From contig JAQPZY010001670.1 in assembly GCA_029931535.1 (NCBI GenBank), forward strand, positions 7,564,501-7,628,500: a DNA stretch of 64,000 nt, written 5' to 3'. Source of the stretch: Margaritifera margaritifera. Taxonomy: Eukaryota; Mollusca; Bivalvia; Unionida; Margaritiferidae. The notes beneath the pieces were generated by a model. The model had not been told where the DNA came from. It did no database searches and was given only the letters and a program-made list of their open reading frames with translations. Position 1 is the first letter of the stretch. The number at the start of each line of letters is the position of its first letter. Positions 32,130 through 42,095 of the stretch are shown piece after piece. The position numbers and the translations under genes are program-made.

Positions 32130-32487
32130 ATGGACGAGTCAAAACAGCTTACCCTTCTGGTCAGAGATTTAGCACAACAGACCGCTGTTGCCATCAGAAA
32201 TTTAGAGAGAGTCCTTGGAAGTATACCACTTCCAATAAAACAAAGAAAACTCCACTCAAGATAAAAGTCAAGATACTTGCTATATCTGTCAGGATAAAGG
32301 ACATTGGGCTCCAGAATGTCCACAACGTCAAAGCAAAGGAAAAGAAAAGAGAGACAAAGGTAAAGATACCTGTTATCATTGTCAAGAAAAAGAACATTGG
32401 TCTTCAGAGTGCCCTAAGAAAAAAGAGTGTGGAGGCAGAAGGTTCTTCAGAAAGAGAAGAATAACCCATCCCCGTCAAGAAATGTAA
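32130..32487 (+). pseudogene. Two-zinc-knuckle (CCHC) nucleic-acid-binding protein
   Basis: MDESKQLTLLVRDLAQQTAV begins a helical N-terminal domain. A frame change near 32235-32250 leads to two CX2CX4HX4C knuckles, CYICQDKGHWAPEC (about 32280-32320) and CYHCQEKEHWSSEC (about 32370-32412), separated by a Lys-rich linker, and then a basic tail ending at 32487. CCHC knuckles bind single-stranded nucleic acid, as in retroviral Gag. Here the gene is divergent from a Polinton polymerase and is the only plus-strand gene of the element. That placement suggests a role with DNA replication or packaging, but this is inference. It could instead be a captured Gag fragment. One frameshift breaks it. Confidence 0.65.
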
Positions 32488-32829
32488 GAAGCCAAGACCT
32501 CTGGAAGAAACAGTATAAGAACCCATGCCAGTGAAGGAATTCAAGAAAAGAGACAGACAGTGAAAGAAAAATGGACTTTGGTGATGTGTTATGAAATTTA
32601 AATTGTTAATCATAAAAAGAATATACCACAAAGAAAATGTAAGTGTCTTTTTGTCTTTATATTTGTATATAAAGAAACACACGCACTCACACACAATCAA
32701 ATGATGGGATTTAAGTTTTACTTGATTTGGGAATCATAAAGTAGTATCTCTTTTCTAAGAGATGTGTATGGCCCCGAAAAGGACAGTTGGGATGGGTTTT
32801 TTTTATATAACAAATTCATGGACTTGACA
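32488..32829. other. 3' flank of zinc-knuckle gene
   Basis: AT-rich with no coding signal. It holds the right copy of the histone-like 3' motif (32747-32786) and, on the minus strand, a TATATAAAAAAAACCC tract (about 32811-32796). Confidence 0.4.
32747..32786 (-). terminator. Histone-mRNA-like 3' end motif, right copy
   Basis: The minus strand reads CCAACTGTCCTTTTCGGGGC then CATACACATC and TCTTAGAAAAGAG. It is close to the animal histone signal: a CCAA flank, a stem with TTTC loop, an ACA-containing flank and a purine-rich downstream element. Five of six stem positions can pair, counting wobbles. It is in the same orientation as the copy at 19895-19933. Confidence 0.4.
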
Positions 32830-33297
32830 GGATGAGCTTTAACTGCCTCAATCCTTTTCCAAGGCCAAGTCCAGCTCCTGTTGTTGTTGTTGCTGCTACT
32901 TTGGTAGTGGCAGTTATAGTAGTCACTGGTGCTGGCATCTCAGTGGAGGTGAGAGTGGATGGTGTGATGGACTTAGAAAGAAGCTTAGCCCGTGAAAGTT
33001 ACTTTCTCTTGGGTTGTGTTAAAAAAAGTCTGATACATTTGTCGCAGATACTTTAACTACACCAAAATGTCTTGTAGCAGACTCACCGTTTTTTTTTTCC
33101 CTACTTCCTTCGTTCTGTCCTTCACACTTCAAAGTTTTCTGCTTCTCTATTTCTTCTTCTTGTTTTCTTCTTCCTCTTCTTGTTGAAGAAATGCTTCTTC
33201 TGTTTCTTTCTGCCTTGCAAAAAAGCCTCCAGTTCTTCTGCCTCTTTCTAAAATTATCTGCCAAGGGTAATGTAGGTGGTACTACCGTCGCAGGCAA
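32830..33297 (-). CDS. Lys/Arg/Glu-rich ORF at the Polinton right end, unknown
   Basis: A 92-codon frame at 33019-33297 (start MPATVVPPTLPLADNFRKRQ) is dense in Lys, Arg and Glu. Beyond its stop another frame gives a Thr/Ala/Pro-rich segment to about 32832. An alternative frame over 33120-33240 is also Lys-rich (LQGRKKQKKHFFNKKRKKK), so either could be the original. The histone-like motif at 32747-32786 lies downstream on the same strand. It may be the outermost Polinton gene or flank. No recognised family. Confidence 0.3.
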
Positions 33298-33317
33298 AAA
33301 TTCTTATATCCATCTCA

Positions 33318-33722
33318 CTAATCCCGAATTATAGCTAAGACAGCTTCACTGAATGAAGTGTCGCTAACAATGGGCTTATTATAAAAATCACAAAAAACAT
33401 AGTCCTTACTCCAGCCGACTGTGCGGAGAACAGTTGCAATGGGGATTATACATGTGGCAGCACTGCTAGAAGCTGCTTTGGTGCTGTGGGTACGAAACAT
33501 GTTAATGTCAATACCAGCTAACTGCATCACATTTGTTATCCATCTGGACACGGTGTTTCTAGAAATCCCTTTATGAGGCAACTGATAACTAATAATAAGA
33601 AATTTGCTGACACAATCCCGCAGAGATGAGGTTCGAGCGAGGTACTCGTGCACGGATTTAACTACACCAAGATCAATATCCAAATAAGCGGGAAAGAAAA
33701 TTTCAGGAAAATATTTCCCCAC
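33318..33722 (-). pseudogene. YR: DIRS tyrosine recombinase
   Basis: The enzyme would insert the element's circular DNA by phosphotyrosine chemistry. The 134-codon frame covers the C-terminal catalytic part. SVHEYLARTSSLRD (about 33620-33665) and HKGISRNTVSRWI precede AGIDINMFRTHSTKAAS (33455-33510), where DIRS enzymes usually have HSTR, so the box II Arg is Lys. Then LRTVGWSKDYVFCDFYNKPI ends in the FYNKP context that carries the nucleophilic Tyr (about 33380-33440). The frame is open but depends on a distant start. It overlaps the RNase H frame by about 60 bp. Loss of the HxxR Arg suggests impaired activity. Confidence 0.75.
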
Positions 33723-34283
33723 TTTTCAATATACGTCATATACTGTTTCTCTAAAGGAGGCAATGATATCAGCTGCAGACTTTTATGAAACACCTTGTCT
33801 TGAAAGCGATTCAATGATAATTTGTAAACCCCCAGTCTCATCTCCTGAAGAGGGTGAAGTTTTACATGGTCCCGAAGAAGATATTGAATGTAACATTCTC
33901 CGCTGATGAGATGAAGCAACTTTGGAAACGATGGTTGTTTTGTCCAAAGCGGGGCAATCAAAACTCCGTCTGCTCTGTTCTCCTCCAATTTTTTCAAAGC
34001 TGAGCTGATGAGACTGAAAGGAGGGAAGAGATAGACGCCTGTAAAGTCAGACCAGCAGAACGTGAATGCATCAAATACTGAAGCTTTGCTGTCAGGTAAA
34101 TAAGTCACATATTTAGGAAGTTGATGATTAAATCTTGATGCAAAAAGGTCGATATCGAATGTACCATATTTGTCTTCCAGACATGAAAACACTCTTTTCT
34201 CCAACATCCATTCTAAATTTTCATTTGTCCTTCTGTAGAGCCTATCTGCGTGAATATCATCTCTGCTTGGAATGTAGGAGGTA

Positions 34284-34359
<76 letters not shown>

Positions 34360-35560
34360 ATAACCCAATGGACCTTATGAGGTCAATCAGTTGAGTTATT
34401 TTACATCCATGTTTGCAAGATATGAAACAGCGACTGTATTGTCCAAAAGGCTTTGAGAGTCAAGAAAACAGCTTTAACTCCAGAAAATTATTACGATTTA
34501 ATTTTTCCGTCTCATGCCAGAGTCCACTGGTTGATAATTTATGTGTTCTGCTATAACCACCCCACCCATAGGTGGAGTAATACTGCATAGAATGAGTGTT
34601 GGGGGTCCATGTTGTATGTGAGTAAAGCTTGTATGCACATTGTCTATCCACCATTGTTTGCTCAATTTGGAAAGTGTCATGGTTTAGTCAAAGTAACCAG
34701 TAGCCTGTTTCAACTGAATGTCTTTCTCAATTTCCAGAGTTTTGTAATAGAGAGGAGCATATAAAACACCTAGTTCACTGTCGACCATTTGGTCAATAAC
34801 CCGGGCAAAATCCTAATAGTTATACATTTTGAATGAGAAGATTTTGGCAATCCAATGCTAAGTGGGAAGATTTTTTAGGCGTTAACCTGACCGTCATATC
34901 ATGTGAATTTAACAAAAACCCAAGAAATTGAATGCATTGTTGCGGATAAAGAACCGACTTGTCTGTGTGAATTGTGAGACATAATTCATCCAAATAATGA
35001 CAGTATCCTGAACATTATTGGTACAGTCTAAGATGGTATCACTTTGCAGAAAACTGTAATCAATATATGCAACATTATTGTATCCAATGTTTCGAAGAGT
35101 AGAAAATACAGGCTTTAGAAGTTTAGTGAAAATTCTTGGCGCGGAACTTAAAACATTTGGTAAGCAAGTGAACTGGAATTTGTAACCTTTCCAATTGAAC
35201 CGAGGTATTTTCTCTACTTAGGTGAAATCCGAACAGAATAATAGGCATTTTTTAAATCGATGGCAGCAAACCACCAATTCGTTTTCATAAGGTTATTGGC
35301 AGATTTTAGAGTTTCCATTTTGAAATGATGTTTTTCAATGAATTTGTTGAGGGTTTTCACATTCAAAATATCTCTGAGTGTACCATCTTTCTTAAGCCTA
35401 ATCAAAATGTTTGAAACAAATTCTCCCTGTTCTGTGTGTACTTCCTCTATTACACCTTTCATGAGGAACCCATCAATTTAATTGCAAATTATTATACTCT
35501 CTGCCTTATTGAACTATATGGTTTTAGGAATTTGAAACTGACAAGGTTTTTGCCCCCAAA
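33662..35560 (-). pseudogene. RT-RH: DIRS reverse transcriptase and RNase H
   Basis: RT: ILNVKTLNKFIEKHHFKMET (about 35310-35375) and FAAIDLKNAYYSVRI (about 35220-35265) carry the fingers and motif A Asp. The catalytic YIDD box reads YIDY (35056-35070), so one catalytic Asp is lost. IQFLGFLLNSHDM follows (about 34890-34935). RNase H-type region: TFDIDLFASRFNHQLPKYV and FDAFTF (about 34060-34165), then PPFSLISSALKKL (about 33985-34030). Many stops lie between about 34400 and 35200. An (AT)n run at 34286-34356 interrupts the link between RT and RNase H. Identity is clear; the copy is dead. Confidence 0.82.
34286..34356. repeat. (AT)n microsatellite within the DIRS element
   Basis: About 70 bp of alternating AT between the RT and RNase H coding parts. 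Confidence 0.96.
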
Positions 35561-35735
35561 AAATCAATAGCGTATCCCTTTGCAATATATAAAATACAAC
35601 TATCTGATTTAATTCTTTACCGTGCATTTATGTGCGCAGCAATTTTTCCAGCCAGAAAGTTGTTGGCGGTGTTTTTTTATGTTCTGATAAAATTTTGTCC
35701 AGAGAATCGGTAGAAAATAAGTAGGGCCATTTACA

Positions 35736-37040
35736 TCAGAACGAGCAAAGTTGCAATCCACGGAAGCTTTCAGGGTCGGGATTGTGGATTCTGACCCTTG
35801 CTTTGACCCCTGTACCTTCTGGTTTTAATCTTCCAGGATTTCTCTGCATTCGACGCCCTAAAAAAGGCGCACTGTTGAAACCACCTCGGCCACCAGGACG
35901 GAAGAAGGTGCTGCCTCGATTGAAAGCAACTCTGTTTCCGAGTTGTTGGGTCTTCTTTATGTCTTTCACCTGATGACCCAAATCATCACCAAACAGGTGG
36001 TCTGTGATGTCAATGATGCCTGCGCATAGTTGCTGAAATTCTACATTTAGATCTGGTTTTATCAATTCCTTTTATCTCAGTCCAAGATCATAGTTGGCCT
36101 GCGCAAGCAAGCGAAAAGAGTCGTTTATAAGTGTAGTACATTTTTCTCTGTCAAGCAGCTGGGATTCTTGCCTGGTACGCAAAAGATGATAAATCAACTG
36201 AACCAAAGGCACTGCTGCTTTTTGTAAGTACCCTTGTACTCTCTGCAGTTTTAGATCCACAGTTTTTGTGTTTATTCTCAATTGAGTGCATATTTCTGAA
36301 TTCACCCTGAGACCACCAAGGTTGGAGCAGTTATGGGGCTTTAGATAATTTCCGAAAGGCTTTAGATTTTTTTCTTTAGTGACTTGGTTTCGGACAGCTG
36401 TGTTTACAACTTTAGCAAGGTGTTCACTGACAGAAGGCCCACACTTCTTTTGAATATTGTAAAACTTTTGCAGATCATCAACAAGATCCCCGCTGTCATT
36501 TGGTAGGCCTTCTTTATGAGTGCCACATGCATCAATCAAATTCTGTAAGTCGTCCTGGGGGGTGGGCGATATCATGTGTGAGGAGCTTGAAGCCTCGTCC
36601 TAGTCCTCATGGGCGTTTTCATTCAAATATGACTCTACTGCGGCCTGTCGATCGCTCAAGGATCAAACATAATTACGCTATGCCCCCCAGTGAGTCGGAA
36701 ATTTCCTTTAAAATCACCCCCTGTTGTTCTCATAGCTTCTGGTTGCGGTCACCTCGACGATTCACTAACTCGACTTGTTGTGTATCCTGGCTAATGCGCC
36801 CAGTCTGTCCAATGTGTGACGTCACGGCTGTTAACAATGGCTGGCTAGTACTGGGAGGTTTCGGTCGTTTACCTGCATCCCTAGACACTTCAAATGAATG
36901 TGTCGCGCGTCTTTTTCATGCTGATCCGCGACTTGTAGTGGGAACACATACATTCACCCTAGTTGTTTTTCAGTGCTGTTATTAGATGCTGGGTCAGCGA
37001 ACAGTTCATCTAAATTGAGTGCAGACGTCGGACTTCCCAT
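35736..37040 (-). pseudogene. GAG: DIRS gag-like protein
   Basis: The likely start at 37040 reads MGSPTSALNLDELFADPASN. The middle is decayed. A 167-codon intact piece (36575-36072) has a helical composition with TLINDSFRLLAQANYDLGLR. After one stop the next frame (36065-35736) carries LFGDDLGHQVKDI and an Arg/Gly-rich tail (FRPGGRGGFNSAPF). The 'LDELF' N-terminus and 'LFGDDL..IKDI' plus RG-rich tail are typical of DIRS ORF1 from memory. It would form a nucleoprotein particle. Confidence 0.7.
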
Positions 37041-37370
37041 TGTGCACAAACAATTAAGGATCATGTTTCACGACCTTGCAACCTGTGCTGCTGAATATAG
37101 CACAAAAAGATATGGTCGTTCTTGTATGCGTCACACAATAAAATTTAAATTTTGCACGTATTCCAGTTAAAAGTCAGCGTGACCTATACTTCATGTCCTG
37201 GATTCCTGAAGGGGTACCAGATGGGCAATGGAATTATGGTTGAAATACCTTGATGTCATAAATTATGTCCGCCATGCTGGCATGTACATCAGCATCATTT
37301 GAACAAACTTGAAGGTTCGTGATGGCTAGTCAATGTCAGTCAAACAAATGCTAAGAGTTGCAGACGCTAT
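37041..37370. other. Upstream flank of DIRS element, no gene
   Basis: Non-coding; may include the DIRS terminal repeat and promoter, which I cannot delimit. Confidence 0.35.
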
Positions 37371-37371
37371 T

Positions 37372-37460
37372 CAACCCTTGCCATATTTGATGGAGAATCG
37401 GCATAATTTGCAAAAACATGAAAACTCTTCATGAGAGAATTCTCCGTCAAATATGGTCAA
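37372..37460. repeat. Imperfect inverted repeat (hairpin) built from a dispersed repeat
   Basis: The left arm CCATATTTGATGGAGAAT and right arm ATTCTCCGTCAAATATGG pair over 18 bp with one mismatch, with about 45 bp between. The left arm is the same phrase seen repeatedly at 44.8-45.6 kb. Confidence 0.75.
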
Positions 37461-38540
37461 TTGAAAAAAAATTTGAAAAGAAGTTGAGGGTTTTTGTTTT
37501 ATATTTAGTTACAGTATCGATACTTAAAGGTGGATTGGCATCATTTGGACAAACGTAAAAGGAACTGATGCGAGTTGGAAGATGGGTGCTGAAATCAGGC
37601 AGAGTTCTTACGCTATTACAACAAGTTTAAAATGAGGGCTTTGCGACCTCAAAAGTATAAAAGTTTGCCTTAAAAAGAAGGTGTCCAAATTTCAATACAC
37701 ATCTGACAACTCGGGAAAATAACCATAACACAATTATTGTGAAAAGCGAGGTAATAAAGAGACAGGTACTAGTCTATAAAATTTACTTCCTCTATTAATT
37801 TTGGATAAAACTGCAATTTGTTGCGTGAATTGTTACCATTTTGTTGATGTATGATTGTTAGTGTCTTCATTAGTGTTCGGCACATTGCTTACGCTATTAA
37901 GGGTATAAAGAATGTAAGTATTTTCCAGAATTATATGTGGCTTTTTTGAGAGTGGAACATGACTTGTCACGGGTGAACAAATCTTCATATCTCCCCCAAA
38001 ACAAGGGCAATACATTGATTATTATACCGAATCAAACAATACAGGTAAGCACGATTGCGTGAAGGAGACAATGTTTTGTTCCCTGACACTTGATATTCTG
38101 TGCGCTAATCATTGACACTGTTACTTTTATGCGGCATAATAATTACAAGTTGTTTCTTGAGTGAAATACTTAAATTTCACACGGAAATGAGTAGATTTAA
38201 TAATTGTATTTCATTTGTATGTATCAAACATGAAAATAAATGAATAACTCAATTGTAGACATGTTGTAGATTTTGTTTATTTTAAATCTCCTAGACCCCC
38301 CTCCCTTCCGTAAGTATCATTTACTATGCCTAACTAGACACAGTTTCACCGTTTTAATAGTTTCATGCCTTGCAGAAAGTCAGTAATGTGTTGTATTTCC
38401 TTATGTATTTCACCATGTAATAATTAATTTATTTCACAGTTTTGATTGTGTAGGATGTTGCTGTGATGCTGACGGACACGATTGCAAATTTGTATAGATG
38501 ATGCGTGCAAATCAGCTATTCTTAACCTTAAGAAAACCAA
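37461..38540. other. No gene recognised
   Basis: AT-rich. Near 37520-37560 it has a GGATTGGCATCATTTGGACA phrase of the dispersed repeat described at 44.7-45.6 kb. Confidence 0.4.
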
Positions 38541-38940
38541 ATTGTCGAATTTCCAGTTTGGCTGGCCGGTGATTTTAATTTAATTTTTGAAATAAATCTG
38601 GCTGGTCTAGTAATGTGTGAAAATAATACCCACAAATCTGACTGGTCTAGTAACTTTTTAAAAGATTTTTGAAACACTAATAAGTCTGACTGGTCTACTA
38701 AGTTTTACTATGAATCTTTGATACAAAACTATGAATGGTCAAGCGATTTTGAATTTCGATATTTAATGCTCTCATGAAAATATTTGTGGTCTTTTTAATT
38801 TTGGTTTTAATATTCTCGTATCCCCGTACAACTTGGTGACACACAACAATATGAGTAGTCTAGTGTTGTTGTTTTTTAATATGTAAAAATATGTCCTCAA
38901 GTCTGACTTGTCTAGTGATTGTATAATTTAGATTTTTTAA
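38540..38940. repeat. Diverged tandem repeat around TCTGACTGGTCTAGTAA
   Basis: Five or more copies of TCTG(A/G)CTGGTCTAGTAA-like phrases, separated by AT-rich filler of roughly 50-100 bp, lie at about 38598, 38637, 38686, 38730 and 38905. Confidence 0.7.
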
Positions 38941-40710
38941 AATGTTCACATATCCACTATACGAGATGTGAAATATATACAATGAAATGTCCAGAACTAT
39001 CGATAATCCTACTTCTCTATTCTCTCGTATGTTGCTTTTCCAAACAACTATGTTAGACCTTACCTTTAAACCTTCCAAACACGAGCATAAACAGATGTCA
39101 GTTTTCGATATCAACATTGTTTAAGGTAATAAATTATGTATATATTTTCTCCAAAACTTATGGAATTTAGAGCAACAGAACCTATTTAAAATGCAGCAAT
39201 AATTGTTAAATAAAACAAATATTGAGAGGATATTTTACGAGGAGGAATTGTCGCTGCAAATAATGTACCCCTAAAATAGATGGATGGTTTAAAATTGGTA
39301 AATCCAAAGTTTAAAGAACCGCCTAAAATAAAATCAAACCAATCAGCGTAAAGGATAGGTACATTGAATTTTCGTACGATAAAATTATTCCGTTGAAACA
39401 ATCTGGTGATGTTGCTGTTACTGCAACAAAGTTTTGAAAAAGAATACAATTTCGAGTATCATCAACAATGGAAACGTATGATATTTCTGCCTTGACAGAT
39501 GCAAACAGGTCTGAGCCTAGCATGTGAAACTATAATAAATGTCTCTGAATAAAATAGGTTCAGCTTGTACCATGCAATTTTCGACAACTCTCAACAGTTT
39601 AAAATAGATTAAGTCATTTGTTAGCTGAGAAAGTTGGATTGTTTGTATGGCACAATGATTTTAGATAGCAATAACAACATCAGATTCATCTGTAAAAATA
39701 TCAGTACAATCGGGTGTTATAAATGCGGGGAAGGGTGGTTAGTCTACCAGATGGAAAATTAATATAAAAACTGCAAGTAATTAGTTAATTTGATAAAATC
39801 AAATTTGTATCGTAATGAAGGAAATATAAAGTTGGGCGATACAGTCAAAACAGAGTTACTTGGGAGTGTGGAAAAGCTATTAGAAGAGGGTCAATGTATA
39901 TACAAAACAATTTTCACATTAATTTTTAATTGAATAAATAATACAATAATGAATGCCGTCAATAATTGACACCCGAATACCCAGAAATGTCAGAAGACAA
40001 TTACAGCCGCCTTTAATCCCTGTTCAAACTAGAAGTGAAATTAATAGAATGAACTGACAAAATGTGAGCAGTCATTACCAGAAGACTCCAAGATTTGTTT
40101 AGAAGGTATGTAAAATAAATATAGATTTTACGGGTAAAACGATCATGGTTTGTATTTATTTGTATCTATTTTTCAACAATGTCGAAACAGACTTTAAGGA
40201 GATAATTTAAAAAAAGATAGTTGGGTTCAATAAAAGTTGAGCTAGATTTAGCGATTACACTAATAATGAGAACAAAAGACAGACTAATTTTTAGGTTTTG
40301 GTATCACAGAAAAGGGGCCTTAAGGGGACTGTTGCGTATTTTTAATGGATTTAGACTTCGAAAGTTCGGTGAAAAACATTTTAGCCTTAAAAATCCCCCC
40401 AAAAGTTGTGAACTTTATGTTGGTTTCACGATTGTAAAGTATATAATAGAAACGATCTCGTATCGAGAAGATTAAAAATCTACTCTTTCGGACCAAAAAA
40501 GAAACTTAAATTTGTCTCCACTTCAGAAAAATGTCAATGTTGATGCGGATTAGCTCCCGTGGTGGTGGTGGTGGCATTGGGGGGGGGGGGGGTGACGGGG
40601 GTTGGTGTGTGTGGGGAGGGGGGCACACTAAAAGAAACGTCCTAGACCAATATGCAGCATGGACTTTCTAGAACACAACTGGGTAGAGCACTTATATAGT
40701 GAACGCGATC
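38941..40710. other. No gene recognised
   Basis: AT-rich with a G-rich run (about 40560-40630). Open frames of up to about 85 codons near 39.2-39.5 and 40.2-40.5 kb show no motif. They could be decayed parts of the polymerase-type element at 42.1-43.6 kb. Confidence 0.35.
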
Positions 40711-40837
40711 TGTGTAATATCTTAATAATAATAATAATAATATAATAATGACTTTATTTTAAGAGGATGACTCAATTTGTCACAGAAAAAACTAATCTAT
40801 ACTTGGAGGCCCTCTGTTATGTACAGCTAATAATAAC

Positions 40838-40840
<3 letters not shown>

Positions 40841-40909
<69 letters not shown>
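40841..40909. repeat. (CA)n microsatellite
   Basis: About 69 bp of CA in the LINE 3' UTR. Confidence 0.96.
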
Positions 40910-40910
<1 letters not shown>

Positions 40911-41021
40911 AAAAACAAAATATACTAACAACTATTCACATACATGCTACATTGCTGCAGAAGTATAAAAAAAAAACAGGAGATTGGTGGTGTATTTTAT
41001 ATTTCAATAAGTAACCCCATA

Positions 41022-41786
41022 TTATTTAAGATTCAATCCGTCTAATACACTGTTGTGGAAGGAAGAGATACTTGGAACTGATTTAATATCATGAGGAATG
41101 TTATTCCAGACAAGAGCATCTGAAATTTGAAAGCTAATTTTGAATAGCTCCTGGTTTTGCTTGGGTACTTTGAAATTTTGATCTGCTATTGATCTTAAAT
41201 TTGGGGTACAAAAAGATTGTCTTTGCTGGAACGTGTTGTTCAGGTACATGGTAGCATATTTTGTAGACACCTTATACATCATTGTGGCCTTTCTAAAGAA
41301 TAGTCTTTCATGCATTTGTGACATTTTGATTGTAAGCATTGCATTCTAAACATTATATATTTGCTGATCAAGAATTATTTTACATGCTCTTTCCTGGAGT
41401 ATGGAAACTTTTCTGATATTTGTAGAAGATGTATTCCCCCAAATTATATTACAGTAATCAAGATGGGGTTGAGTGTAACTTTTGTTTAAAGTAATTCTGT
41501 ACTGTAATGGAATGAAGATCTTGATTTTCTTTAAAAGTCGGAGATAAAAGTTTATTTTCTTCGAAATATAGTTGATATGATGAGACCATTGCAAGTTATT
41601 TGCAACAAATATGCCAAGAATCGTATCAAAACAAGTAATTTTCAGATCGATGTTATTATAGGGAGCATCGAACAGATCAGTTTGCAATCTTGCTCTCTTC
41701 TGCTTTGTAGTTATCAGCAAGACTTTTATTTTGTTTGTATTGAGGATCGTATAATTTTCCTTCCACCATTTTGGAAAGACAATCAT
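41022..41786 (-). pseudogene. C-terminal end of LINE reverse transcriptase ORF2
   Basis: In the first frame (41786-41346), KWWKENYTILNTNKIKVLLI is the usual 'W...N.L.LN..KT..l.f' stretch after the polymerase core. It is followed by LGIFVANNLQWSHHINYISK and LRLLKKIKIFIPLQYRITL and then YCNIIWGNTSSTNI, the thumb and C-terminal region of Jockey/CR1/Rex-type enzymes. After a stop, the second frame (41339-41022) continues with FQISDALVWNNIPHDIKSV, the family's usual ORF2 end. The catalytic domain is not in the window copy. Confidence 0.75.
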
Positions 41787-42095
41787 TTTTTATTTTTCAT
41801 TTTTTGGTAGATCGATGTATCATCTGCCTCTCAAATATCGTTGTTCAACATCACTCGAAATTAAGTTTATTCCAGTTTACAAAATCGGTTCACATGCTTA
41901 GGATTACAGCTAATTGCTTTTATCATTTGTTTTCAAGGATACGCACACTGTTTGTGATATTTTTCCGATTGCGCATGAAGCAACCACGTACACACCAAGA
42001 TTTACATTCGGCCTAAGTCGCGTCAAAAGTATGTTAAACTGTCATTACTTCTTGACACTAGAACTTTACTACAGCTCAACAGATATAAAATACAA

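Larger units (their letters stand above)
19895..33300 (-). mobile_element. Degraded Polinton/Maverick (virus-like giant DNA transposon)
   Basis: The block encodes the hallmark Polinton set: protein-primed family B DNA polymerase, retroviral-type integrase with chromodomain, FtsK/A32-like packaging ATPase, and capsid-type proteins, mostly collinear on the minus strand. It also has small proteins I know from other invertebrate Polintons. I did not find the adenain-type cysteine protease. The block is visibly less AT-rich than its flanks. Frameshifts and stops occur in most of the larger genes. Exact ends are not fixed: I did not find terminal inverted repeats or the 6-bp target duplication, so both boundaries are approximate. 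Confidence 0.85.
33318..37040 (-). mobile_element. DIRS-type (tyrosine recombinase) retrotransposon, degraded
   Basis: Gag-like, RT/RNase H and tyrosine recombinase genes lie in that order on the minus strand, as in DIRS elements, with no DDE integrase or LTRs. The Dam-like methyltransferase found in some DIRS elements is not seen: the recombinase frame overlaps the RNase H end. The outer repeats were not identified. The body is broken by stops and an AT microsatellite. Confidence 0.85.
40720..41815 (-). mobile_element. 5'-truncated non-LTR (LINE) retrotransposon
   Basis: The minus strand carries the last part of a LINE open reading frame and then a 3' end with AATAAAGTCATTATTATT leading into (ATT)n (40751-40722), the usual simple-repeat tail. 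The 5' part is missing, as expected from truncated reverse transcription. A (CA)n microsatellite (40841-40909) lies in its 3' UTR. Confidence 0.75.

Noticed and set aside
19895..33300. Herpes-like or other large DNA virus integration
   Set aside because: The gene set (protein-primed PolB, chromodomain integrase, A32/FtsK ATPase, Polinton capsid signatures) fits Polinton; no herpesvirus core genes are seen.
33318..37040. LTR retrotransposon
   Set aside because: A tyrosine recombinase is present instead of a DDE integrase, no LTRs are seen, and the RNase H region is of DIRS type.
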